This document shows positions 1 to 5,463 of a DNA stretch of 5,483 nucleotides, in pieces. Origin of the DNA: CAYSIX01 sp964431205 (GTDB taxonomy: Bacteria; Planctomycetota; Phycisphaerae; Phycisphaerales; Phycisphaeraceae); the NCBI GenBank assembly GCA_964431205.1, contig CAYSIX010000257.1, positions 1 through 5,483 of the forward strand, given 5' to 3'. A model generated the notes under the pieces. The model was given only the letters and a program-made list of their open reading frames with translations. It was not told where the DNA came from and made no database searches. The position numbers were made by a program, and so were the translations under genes. Position 1 is the stretch's first letter; each line of letters starts with the position of its first letter.

Positions 1-251
1 CACGCTCGCTCTCGGCGTGACCCGGCGCCGCCGCGGCTCCTGACGCGTGTCGCGCTGTCTCGACTTGCCAGGGTCGCTGAAATTGTGACGGACACCGATC
101 CAGATGCCGTGTTCTGCCTCCTTCCTCCTTCACTTCCGACTCCTGCGCTCCTGACTCCTCTGCCCGCTGCCAGCGTCGCTCGGCCGCCTGGTGCGCGGCG
201 ACGCCCTCCGGCGGCAGGTCTCAGCCAGGCAACGCGTTGCGTGGCGGCGGA
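1..251. other. Non-coding region downstream of icd
   Basis: No convincing gene is visible here. One + strand frame is open from the window edge to a TGA at 262-264. It translates to a Pro/Ala/Arg/Leu-rich string with no recognisable domain, and its third positions are mixed rather than G/C-dominated as in the real genes, so I do not call it. The block 116-161 is a pyrimidine tract on the + strand with repeated CTCCT units, including two copies of GACTCCT. It reads as repeated GGAG on the - strand, but no start codon sits at ribosome-binding distance. Arms GCCTGG (186-191) and CCAGGC (225-230) could pair across the spacer. Confidence 0.6.
229..240 (-). terminator. Possible hairpin after icd
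   Basis: GCAACGCGTTGC is a perfect 12-base palindrome that can fold as GCAA-CGCG-TTGC. It begins about 12 bases past the icd stop codon. No T-run follows, so it is not a classic intrinsic terminator. It may be a weak transcript-end structure or chance in GC-rich DNA. Confidence 0.2.
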
Positions 252-1772
252 TCATTCGCCCTGACCGAGCGAGTAGCTGCGCTGGCCGTCGAAGGTGTAC
301 AGGTGCTCGGTCTTGATGAAGTCGAGGCCGGCTTCGGCGAGGCGTTGGAGCAGGCCGAGCACGCCGGGGTGGTCGAGGCGGCCGTTGTCAGCCGGGACGA
401 ACCGGCAGCGCCAGTGGTCGGTGCAGAAGGTTTCGGGGTGGCCGTCGGGATAAACCTTGGTGCCGCGGTTGGTGATCATCTTGAGGATCAGCCCGGGCGG
501 GGTGATCTGCTCGAGGTGTCGGCCGAGCGCATTGGGGTCGCGGTCGGCGTCATCCCAGTCGAGGAAGACGTCGACGCCGACGAGCTGCTTTCGCGGCCGG
601 GACGGGCGCGTCGTGACGAGCTGTGAGGTCACGGAGGCGGGGCGGTGGACAGCGGGGGGCAGCTCGCGGGGGAGCTGGCCGAGGCGGTCGGCGACGGCGC
701 GGGCGAAGGCGCCGGTGCCGACGGCGTGTTCGGCGGCGTCGGGCGGCAGGACGTCGGCGGTCAGCACGCGGTCCTCGATGGTTCGCAGCCAGGCGTTGTG
801 CAGGCGTTCGGCGACGTCGGTCTGGCCGATGTGGTCGAGCATGAGGATGGCGGCGTGCAGCAGGCCGGAGGGGTTGGCGATGCCCCGGCCGGCGATGTCC
901 GGCGCCGAGCCGTGCACCGCCTCGAACATCGCGCAGCGGTCGCCGACGTTGGCCGAGCCCGCCAGCCCGACCGACCCGGCCAGCTCCGCCGCGATGTCCG
1001 AGACGATGTCGCCGTACAGGTTCGGCAGGACGATCACGTCGAACCGCGTCGGGTCCTTGGCCAGGCGTGCGGCGCCGATGTCGATGATCCGCGTCTCGGA
1101 CTCGATGTCCGGGTGCTCGGCGGCGATCTGGTCGAACACCTCGTGGAACAGGCCGTCGGTCAGCTTCATGATGTTGTCCTTGACGAAGCAGGAGACCTTG
1201 CGTCGGCCGTGCTGTCGAGCGTAGTCGAAGGCGTAGCGGACGATCTTCTCGCACCCCGGGCGGGTGATGAGCTTGAGGCACTGGGTGACCTCGGGGGTCT
1301 GGCGGTGCTCGATGCCGCCGTAGGTGTCCTCCTCGTTCTCGCGGACGACGACCACGTCCATGCCGGGGTGAGCGGTGGGGATGAAGGGGTGGAAGGTCGG
1401 GCACGGCCGGAGGTTGGCGAACAGGCCGAGGGTCTTGCGGATGGTGACGTTGAGCGATTTGTAGCCCGTGCCGCGTGGGGTGGTGATGGGGGCCTTGAGC
1501 AGGACGCGCGTGCGACGGAGGGTGTCCCAGGCCTCGGGGGCGATGCCGGCCGAGTGACCGCGTTCATAGACGGCCTGGCCGAGCTCGACGGGGTGGACGT
1601 CGAGGGCGGCGCCGGCCTGTTCGAGCAGGAAGAGCACGGCGTCCATGATCTCGGGCCCGATGCCGTCGCCGTGGGCGACGGCGACGGGGACGGGCCGGTG
1701 CGTGGGGCGATCCTGGGCCGACGCGGTTTGTGGGGCGGACGCGGCCCGGTCCATCGTGAGGTGGCGGGTCAT
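252..1772 (-). CDS. icd: Isocitrate dehydrogenase, long Thermus/Rickettsia type, probably NAD-dependent
   Basis: This enzyme oxidatively decarboxylates isocitrate to 2-oxoglutarate in the cytoplasmic TCA cycle. The 506-residue product has the whole beta-decarboxylating dehydrogenase fold. Substrate residues are in the block KSLNVTIRK (Ser106, Asn108, Arg112), then Arg122, Arg144 in VVRENEED, Tyr151 and Lys198 in KDNIMK. Metal-binding Asp255 and Asp259 lie in LYGDIVSDIAAE. The cofactor loop HGSAPDIAGRGIANP spans about 287-301. Residues of about 398-506 form the extra C-terminal domain (DVFLDW, KMITNRGTKVYP, TDHWRCRF) that separates the roughly 480-500-residue Thermus and alphaproteobacterial/Rickettsia enzymes from the roughly 415-residue E. 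coli type. Asp292-Ile293 replaces the Lys-Tyr pair of NADP enzymes, which suggests NAD use. The first 25 or so residues are low-complexity and not part of the fold. The ATG at 1772 is preferred over the in-frame TTG at 1784, because the TTG overlaps the Shine-Dalgarno sequence. Homoisocitrate or isopropylmalate dehydrogenase is less likely given the C-terminal domain. Confidence 0.95.
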   Translation of the reverse strand: MTRHLTMDRAASAPQTASAQDRPTHRPVPVAVAHGDGIGPEIMDAVLFLLEQAGAALDVHPVELGQAVYERGHSAGIAPEAWDTLRRTRVLLKAPITTPRGTGYKSLNVTIRKTLGLFANLRPCPTFHPFIPTAHPGMDVVVVRENEEDTYGGIEHRQTPEVTQCLKLITRPGCEKIVRYAFDYARQHGRRKVSCFVKDNIMKLTDGLFHEVFDQIAAEHPDIESETRIIDIGAARLAKDPTRFDVIVLPNLYGDIVSDIAAELAGSVGLAGSANVGDRCAMFEAVHGSAPDIAGRGIANPSGLLHAAILMLDHIGQTDVAERLHNAWLRTIEDRVLTADVLPPDAAEHAVGTGAFARAVADRLGQLPRELPPAVHRPASVTSQLVTTRPSRPRKQLVGVDVFLDWDDADRDPNALGRHLEQITPPGLILKMITNRGTKVYPDGHPETFCTDHWRCRFVPADNGRLDHPGVLGLLQRLAEAGLDFIKTEHLYTFDGQRSYSLGQGE

Positions 1773-1775
1773 GGG

Positions 1776-1782
1776 TTCCTCC
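1776..1782 (-). promoter_or_regulatory. Ribosome binding site that fixes the icd start
   Basis: GGAGGAA on the - strand ends 3 bases before the ATG at 1772, with the GGAGG core 5 bases away. An upstream TTG at 1784 is in frame but overlaps this site, so translation most likely starts at 1772. Confidence 0.8.
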
Positions 1783-1826
1783 AAATCGGGTTGACGGCGG
1801 ATGAAACGACACGCAAATCACGATAC

Positions 1827-1854
1827 AGAATAGGCGAAATATCTTTCATGTCAA
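1827..1854 (-). promoter_or_regulatory. Sigma70-like promoter of icd
   Basis: A perfect -35 element TTGACA (1849-1854, read on the - strand) is followed after 16 bases by TATTCT (1827-1832, 4 of 6 matches to TATAAT). The predicted start near 1820 leaves an icd leader of about 48 bases. The region is much more AT-rich than its surroundings, which supports a promoter. The start site is inferred. Confidence 0.65.
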
Positions 1855-1869
1855 ATTCGACGGTATATT
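1844..1869 (+). promoter_or_regulatory. Weak candidate promoter of the winged-helix regulator
   Basis: TATATT (1864-1869) is a good -10 hexamer reading rightward, 10 bases before the Shine-Dalgarno of the regulator. The best nearby -35 (TTTCAT, 1844-1849) is poor and only 14 bases upstream, so the promoter is uncertain. If real, it overlaps the icd promoter and the two would compete. Confidence 0.3.
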
Positions 1870-1872
1870 GAC
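1850..1872. promoter_or_regulatory. Candidate operator between icd and the divergent regulator
   Basis: GTCAA (1850-1854) and TTGAC (1868-1872) form a perfect 5-base inverted repeat with a 13-base spacer. Its left arm overlaps the icd -35 element and its right arm touches a TATATT hexamer pointing toward the regulator gene. A further TTGACG lies at 1791-1796 in the icd leader. The size suits a dimeric winged-helix protein, so binding by the adjacent regulator is a reasonable inference. A 5-base arm can arise by chance. Confidence 0.35.
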
Positions 1873-1892
1873 GCGTCTGAAGGAGCGAGCGG

Positions 1893-2225
1893 ATGGACCA
1901 CTCAGGCCCTCGGCCCGAGTCGGGCACGTGGACATTTCTGACCAACCACTCGCACGTGCTGATCTGCCTGGATCAGGACCCGCAGTCGCGGCTGCGGGAC
2001 GTGGCCGAGCGGGTGGGGATCACCGAGCGGGCGGTGCAGCGGATCGTGCAGGACCTGGAGGCGGCAGGGGTGCTGACGCGGCGGCGTGAGGGCCGGCGGA
2101 ACGTGTACCGGATTCATCGAGACCAGCCGCTGCGTCACCCGGTGGAGGGTCACTGCCGCGTGGAAGACCTGCTGGCGATGGTCGAGCGGCCGCGGACGAC
2201 GCCGTCCGCGCATCCGGGCCCGTGA
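1893..2225 (+). CDS. Small winged helix-turn-helix transcriptional regulator
   Basis: This 110-residue cytoplasmic DNA-binding protein is built around one MarR/Lrp-like winged-helix domain. Residues 11-30 (TWTFLTNHSHVLICL region) form the first helix. RLRDVAERVGITERAVQRI (33-51) gives the helix-turn-helix, and QDLEAAGVL (53-61) completes the recognition helix. TRRREGRRNVYRIH (62-75) is a strongly basic wing. A C-terminal segment (about 78-98) carries HPVEGH and a short helix that may aid dimerisation. No ligand domain or metal-binding cluster is seen. Compact proteins with the same order of motifs are widespread in high-GC bacteria as unnamed helix-turn-helix proteins, and their ligand is not known to me. 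The ATG at 1893 follows AAGGAG (1880-1885) by 7 bases. Its divergent position beside icd suggests control of icd and itself. This is inference. Confidence 0.88.
   Translation: MDHSGPRPESGTWTFLTNHSHVLICLDQDPQSRLRDVAERVGITERAVQRIVQDLEAAGVLTRRREGRRNVYRIHRDQPLRHPVEGHCRVEDLLAMVERPRTTPSAHPGP
2191..2210 (+). terminator. Strong GC hairpin at the 3' end of the regulator gene
   Basis: CGCGGACG (2191-2198) pairs perfectly with CGTCCGCG (2203-2210) around a 4-base ACGC loop, 8 all-strong pairs inside the last codons of the regulator. It lies in a convergent gene junction of only 27 bases, where either transcript would need to end. No T-run follows on either strand. It may be a GC-type terminator or mRNA-stabilising hairpin, or simply a product of coding sequence. 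Confidence 0.3.
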
Positions 2226-2252
2226 GGGGACGCCTTGCGTTTCCGCGGCCGA

Positions 2253-2756
2253 TCAGGGCGAGGCGACGAATCGCCCGATCAGGTGCGAGCGCTTATGGTC
2301 CGGCAGCGACAGGTGCAGGGCGCACTCGACGTCCCCATCCTCGTTGGTCTCGGTCGTCAGACGCATCGAGTACATCTCGATGTACATCAGCCGGCCGGGC
2401 GAGTTGCGGCCGTCGATGCCCACCGCCATGTGGATGTGCGGGACCATGCCCTCGGTCGCGGGCGTGACGACGATTTGCTGGTCACGGTCGTCTTCACCGA
2501 CGAAGAGCGTGACGCTCCAGGCGGGCCAGCGGCCCACCTGTTCGGTCGACTCGAGCGTGATCGCATGGTCGCTGACGCGTGCGGTGAACTCGTCGACCTC
2601 GTGGCCGAACACCGAGCCGCGCAACGGCTCGTCCGGGACCCGCTCGACGGGCTGCTCGATCGACCACGCGTCGGCCGGCGACGCGTCGCCGGCGACGGCG
2701 GCGCCCACCAGGCACGCGATGGCGAGCATGAAAAATGTTGCCACAAGTGACTTCAT
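2253..2756 (-). CDS. Small secreted protein of unknown function
   Basis: The 167-residue product begins with Lys2, a hydrophobic run (about 4-22) and an AVA-G junction. This is a typical Sec signal peptide with likely cleavage after Ala22. A lipobox at Cys15 (AIAC) is a weak alternative. The mature part, about 145 residues, looks like one beta-rich domain: LRGSVFGHEVD (about 45-55), alternating strands with WSVTLFVGE (80-88), PHIHMAVGID (106-115), YIEMYSMRLTTE (125-136), and a closing block CALHLSLPDHKRSHLIGRFVAS (about 145-166). The pattern of a G-x-V-x-G opening and a LPD-x-x-x-S-x-L-x-G-x-F-x-A ending resembles uncharacterised exported proteins of planctomycetes as I recall them. No catalytic motif is evident. 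The start is set at ATG 2756 rather than the in-frame upstream codon at 2858, because the signal peptide begins there and GGAAGGA (2764-2770) precedes it. It has its own promoter and converges on the regulator gene. Confidence 0.85.
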   Translation of the reverse strand: MKSLVATFFMLAIACLVGAAVAGDASPADAWSIEQPVERVPDEPLRGSVFGHEVDEFTARVSDHAITLESTEQVGRWPAWSVTLFVGEDDRDQQIVVTPATEGMVPHIHMAVGIDGRNSPGRLMYIEMYSMRLTTETNEDGDVECALHLSLPDHKRSHLIGRFVASP

Positions 2757-2799
2757 CGGATCGTCCTTCCGGTGGGGAGATGAGGTTCTTGTACGGATG

Positions 2800-2827
2800 A
2801 ATATAAAGGAAGCGGCGCCCGTCGCAA
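2800..2827 (-). promoter_or_regulatory. Sigma70-like promoter of the secreted-protein gene
   Basis: TTGCGA (2822-2827, - strand) and TATATT (2800-2805, 5 of 6 matches) are separated by 16 bases. The predicted start near 2793 gives a leader of about 37 bases containing the GGAAGGA ribosome binding site. It lies just after the coaX stop codon, so this gene need not depend on coaX transcription. Confidence 0.6.
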
Positions 2828-2854
2828 GGCTGAGATGGTGTGAGGCGGTGTGGT

Positions 2855-3634
2855 TCAAGAGTCCATCGCGTTTTCGCGGGCGGAGCGGTAGGTGACCAGC
2901 AGGCCGAGCAGGGTCAGGTCGGGGACGACGCGGTCGACCAGGTCGTAGTCGCGGAAGAGCAGGTCGCCGTCGCCGCCGGTGGCGACGACGAGGGGGTAGG
3001 AGCCGGCGGACTCGGCGAACTGTTCGACGAGCTCGCGGACCAGCCCGCGCGACCCGTGGAAGACGCCGGTGCGCATGGCCTCGACGGTGTTGTGTCCGAT
3101 CGGGTCGACGGGCACGGCGAACTCGACCTCGGGCAGTTGAGCGGTGCGGTGGTGCATGGCGTCGAGCATCATCTGGGCGCCGGGGGCGATGGCGCCGCCG
3201 TGGAAGGTGCCGGCGCCGTCGATGAAGTCGACGGTGATGGCGGTGCCGGCGTCGATGACGACACAGGCCTGCTTGAGCACGTCGAAGGCGGCGGCGGCGT
3301 TGAGCAGGCGGTCGTCGCCGACGATGGTCTCGCGGTCGAGCTGGCGACCGATGGGGACGGGCAGGTCGCGTTCGACGCGCAGGGGCTTGACGCCCAGGCG
3401 TCGGGCGATCTCGGGCTCGAGGTCGTCGCTGACCGGGGGGTTGACCGAGGCGAGCAGGACGCCGGCGGCCTCGCGATCGCGGACCGAGCCGAAGGCCCCT
3501 TCGATCGCGTCGAGCAGGGCGTCCCGGTCGGTGTTGGCCAGCGTCACCGTCTCGGTGAGCTTGCTGTCGACGAACACGCCGACACGCGACCGCGTGTTGC
3601 CCACGCTGATGGCCAGAAGGTTCACAGCGGTCAT
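2855..3634 (-). CDS. coaX: Type III pantothenate kinase
   Basis: The enzyme phosphorylates pantothenate to 4'-phosphopantothenate, the first step of coenzyme A synthesis, in the cytoplasm. The 259-residue length is normal for the family and the ASKHA-fold motifs are in order. These are the phosphate-1 loop SVGNTR (10-15), ASVNP (62-66), GDDRLLNA (106-113) with the catalytic-type Asp108, VIDAGTAIT (126-134) with Asp128, GGAIAPG (146-152), IGHNTVEAMRTG (179-190), VVATGGDG (216-223) and PDLTLLGL (238-245). The odd point is Ser10, where the family usually has Asp in the D-x-G-N-T loop. All other conserved acidic residues are kept, so I expect a working enzyme or a lineage variant, not a pseudogene. 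The ATG at 3634 has GGGAG about 10 bases upstream, and a GTG three codons in is less likely. Obg ends 105 bases upstream in the same direction with no clear promoter between, so co-transcription with obg is possible. Confidence 0.93.
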   Translation of the reverse strand: MTAVNLLAISVGNTRSRVGVFVDSKLTETVTLANTDRDALLDAIEGAFGSVRDREAAGVLLASVNPPVSDDLEPEIARRLGVKPLRVERDLPVPIGRQLDRETIVGDDRLLNAAAAFDVLKQACVVIDAGTAITVDFIDGAGTFHGGAIAPGAQMMLDAMHHRTAQLPEVEFAVPVDPIGHNTVEAMRTGVFHGSRGLVRELVEQFAESAGSYPLVVATGGDGDLLFRDYDLVDRVVPDLTLLGLLVTYRSARENAMDS

Positions 3635-3739
3635 GCCCCTGACGCTCCCATCAGACCCTCGGCCGAGACGTGACTCGCCCCGGCGGCGGACCCGAGGCTC
3701 AGGGTAACCGAACCGGCGACCCGTGTGCGCCGACGCCGC

Positions 3740-4777
3740 TCACCGCGCCGCCCAGCCCTCGGCCTCGACGCCCGAACGCGACGCCTCCAACGCCGCCCAG
3801 CACGCCTCGAGCAGCTCCTTCACGCCGGCGCCCGTCGCGGCGCTGATCGTCCGCACCGATCGGCCCAGGCCCTGCTCGACCAGCTCCACCGCCGCGTCCG
3901 CGTCGGCGCCACCGCCCAGCAGGTCCATCTTGCTCAGCACCACCAGCTCCGGCTTGGCCGCCAGCGCCGGCGAGTGCGTCTTCAGCTCCCTACGAATCAT
4001 CCGGTAGTTCGTCACCGGGTCGCTGCCGTCCACCGGGTCCACCTCCAGCAGGTGCACCAGCAGACGCGTCCGCTCGACGTGCCGCAGAAACCGCGTGCCC
4101 AGCCCCGCGCCCTGGTGCGCGTTCTCGATCAGCCCCGGCAGGTCCGCCACCACCAGCCGACGGTGACCGCTCAGCTCCGCGATGCCCAGTTGCGGCTCCA
4201 GCGTCGTGAACGGGTAATCCGCGATCTTCGGCGTCGCCCGGCTGACCCGCGACAGCAGCGTGCTCTTGCCCGCGTTCGGCTTGCCGATCAGCCCCACGTC
4301 CGCGACCAGCTTCAGCTCCAGCCGCAGCGTCCGCTCCTCGGCCGGCTCGCCCGGCGTCGCCCGCCGCGGCGTCTGCTCCGTCGCGCTCTTGAAGTGCTCG
4401 TTCCCAAAACCTCCGCGGCCCCCACGCGCCACCACGACCGTCCGCCCCGGCTCGCTCAGGTCCGCCACGACCTGTCCCGTCTCCGCGTCCAGCACCACCG
4501 TCCCCACCGGCACCGCCAGCGTCCGGTCCGCTCCGCTCGCCCCGTGACGCTGCTTGCCCATCCCCGCCTGCCCGTCCTCCGCCTGCCAGTGGTGCCGGCC
4601 CGCGTAGTCCAGCAGCGTCGCCACCTCCGCCTCCGCTCGCAACATCACCGATCCGCCGTCGCCCCCGTCACCTCCGTCCGGCCCGCCCTTGGGCACGTAC
4701 TTCTCCCGCCGGAAACTCACGCAGCCATCGCCCCCCCGACCGCTGCGCACGTGAATCACCGCCTCGTCAACCAGCAT
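3740..4777 (-). CDS. obg: Obg/CgtA family ribosome-assembly GTPase
   Basis: Obg is an essential GTPase that binds the large ribosomal subunit and couples its assembly to growth and stress signals. The 345-residue product has the glycine-rich Obg domain (about 1-155: GRGGDGCVSFRREKYVPKGG and GGDGGDGG near the start, RGGRGGFGNEHF near 118-129), then the G domain. G1 is GKPNAGKS (165-172), switch I YPFTT (188-192), G3 DLPG (212-215) in DLPGLIENAHQGAGLG, G4 SKMD (282-285) and G5 SAATG (312-316). It stops after about 25 more residues, so the OCT domain of some orthologues is absent. G4 has Ser in place of the usual Asn of NKxD. The start is ATG 4777, giving MLVDEAVIHV as in most Obg proteins. An in-frame GTG at 4801 would add eight atypical residues. 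Its position beside rpmA is the conserved ribosomal arrangement. Confidence 0.97.
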   Translation of the reverse strand: MLVDEAVIHVRSGRGGDGCVSFRREKYVPKGGPDGGDGGDGGSVMLRAEAEVATLLDYAGRHHWQAEDGQAGMGKQRHGASGADRTLAVPVGTVVLDAETGQVVADLSEPGRTVVVARGGRGGFGNEHFKSATEQTPRRATPGEPAEERTLRLELKLVADVGLIGKPNAGKSTLLSRVSRATPKIADYPFTTLEPQLGIAELSGHRRLVVADLPGLIENAHQGAGLGTRFLRHVERTRLLVHLLEVDPVDGSDPVTNYRMIRRELKTHSPALAAKPELVVLSKMDLLGGGADADAAVELVEQGLGRSVRTISAATGAGVKELLEACWAALEASRSGVEAEGWAAR

Positions 4778-4782
4778 CCTCG

Positions 4783-4786
4783 CTCC
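4783..4786 (-). promoter_or_regulatory. Ribosome binding site supporting the obg start
   Basis: GGAG lies 5 bases before ATG 4777, inside the eight codons that a GTG start at 4801 would add. Together with the family-typical N-terminus MLVDEA, this favours the ATG. Confidence 0.6.
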
Positions 4787-4846
4787 ATCTGCTTCCCGCA
4801 CCCACCGATCGCCCCGATGAAGTCTAGCGACGGTGCAACGGGCCGC

Positions 4847-4889
4847 TCGGGCACACGCCCGATTCGCTCATCTGATATGACGTTGAGCG
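4847..4889 (-). other. Two adjacent hairpins in the rpmA-obg spacer
   Basis: The 245-base spacer 4778-5022 has no supportable gene. It contains TCGGGC/GCCCGA (4847-4852 with 4857-4862, 4-base loop) and CGCTCA/TGAGCG (4865-4870 with 4884-4889, 13-base AT-rich loop). Neither is followed by a T-run. They could attenuate or process the rpmA-obg transcript, or mark the end of rpmA and the start of a separate obg unit. I see no convincing obg promoter. A GGCGATCGCC palindrome lies just upstream at 4890-4899. Confidence 0.35.
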
Positions 4890-5022
4890 GGCGATCGCCG
4901 ATCGCCGGACCGGACCGCGCGACGCAGGCACGCACCACCCGCATCGACCGCCGTGACGCGGCGTCGCAGGCAAGCTTCGCAGAATCGAGTCGACCGAACA
5001 GGCGGCGCCGACCCGGACGCCC

Positions 5023-5262
5023 TCAGCCCTGGCGGACGTGCACCCGCCGGCCCTGGAACTCCACCGTCCCGTCCCGCAGCGCGAACAGCGTGTGGTCCTT
5101 GCCCAGCCCGACGTAGTGCCCCGGCTTGAAGCGCGTGCCGCACTGGCGGACGATGATCGAGCCGGCCTGCGCCTGCTGACCGCCAAAGAGCTTGATGCCC
5201 CGGTACTGGGCGTTCGAGTCGCGGCCGTTCTTCGACGAGCCCTGTCCCTTCTTGTGTGCCAT
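5023..5262 (-). CDS. rpmA: 50S ribosomal protein L27
   Basis: L27 is a large-subunit protein whose flexible N-terminal tail reaches the peptidyl transferase centre. The 79-residue product starts MAHKKGQGSSKNGRDSNAQ, which matches the family and needs no N-terminal processing of the Firmicutes type. The core GIKLFGGQ (22-29), GSIIVRQCGT (34-43) and HYVGLGKDHTLFAL (49-62) follow in the expected order, ending in VRQG. The length is slightly shorter than the usual 84-90 because the C-terminal tail is short. ATG 5262 has GAGGT 5 bases upstream. Obg follows 245 bases downstream on the same strand. rplU, commonly immediately upstream, is not in the 221 bases preceding this gene, which instead carry a promoter. 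Confidence 0.97.
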   Translation of the reverse strand: MAHKKGQGSSKNGRDSNAQYRGIKLFGGQQAQAGSIIVRQCGTRFKPGHYVGLGKDHTLFALRDGTVEFQGRRVHVRQG

Positions 5263-5371
5263 GGTTCACCTCGTGCTCAATGGCCGGCCGAAATCGGCGG
5301 CGCGCGCCCTCGGTTGCGTATCGGCGATCCTCGACCCTCTGCCGCCACACCCGGTCCGCCGCAAGCCCCGC

Positions 5372-5400
5372 ATCATAGAGTCTGCCACCCGCGGCGGCAA
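5372..5400 (-). promoter_or_regulatory. Sigma70-like promoter of rpmA
   Basis: TTGCCG (5395-5400, - strand) and TATGAT (5372-5377, 5 of 6 matches) are separated by the ideal 17 bases. The predicted start near 5365 leaves a leader of about 100 bases. That is long for a ribosomal-protein gene and could hold regulatory structure, though I could not identify a known leader motif. It implies rpmA, and perhaps obg, can be transcribed independently of rplU. Confidence 0.65.
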
Positions 5401-5437
5401 ACGGCACCGGGCCGTCCCGTCGCCGACCCCCCCCCGG

Positions 5438-5463
5438 GGCACTTCGTGCCACCCGCTAAGCGG
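5438..5463. other. Tandem short inverted repeats upstream of rpmA
   Basis: GGCAC-TTC-GTGCC (5438-5450) and CCGCT-A-AGCGG (5453-5463) are two tight inverted repeats two bases apart, about 40 bases upstream of the rpmA -35 element. They could end a transcript coming from outside the window or be protein-binding sites. No T-run accompanies them. The rest of 5401-5483 is non-coding, C-rich on the + strand, with a run of nine C at 5427-5435. Confidence 0.3.

Noticed and set aside
1..264. Open + strand frame entering from the left edge, possibly the end of a gene
   Set aside because: Third positions are not G/C-dominated, the product is low-complexity, and it crosses the polypyrimidine tract and the icd stop.
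645..1871. Long + strand open frame of 408 codons opposite icd
   Set aside because: It is antisense to a clearly recognised isocitrate dehydrogenase, and the product is a Gly/Val/Asp-rich low-complexity string typical of the mirror frame in GC-rich DNA.
2840..3673. 277-codon + strand frame opposite coaX
   Set aside because: It is a shadow of coaX, and its composition (Gly/Val/Asp/Gln repeats) is that of complementary codons.
4891..4898. GCGATCGC octamer resembling the cyanobacterial HIP1 repeat
   Set aside because: There is a single copy in GC-rich DNA, and the gene content does not point to a cyanobacterium.
4756..4944. 62-codon - strand frame between rpmA and obg
   Set aside because: It overlaps the obg start, lacks a Shine-Dalgarno sequence, and shows no family resemblance.
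3725..5116. Long + strand open frame of 463 codons opposite obg and rpmA
   Set aside because: It runs antisense across two certain genes and their spacer and gives an Arg/Pro/His-rich product without domains.
4868..5452. 194-codon - strand frame overlapping rpmA in another phase
   Set aside because: It covers rpmA and its promoter and has no ribosome binding site or recognisable domain.
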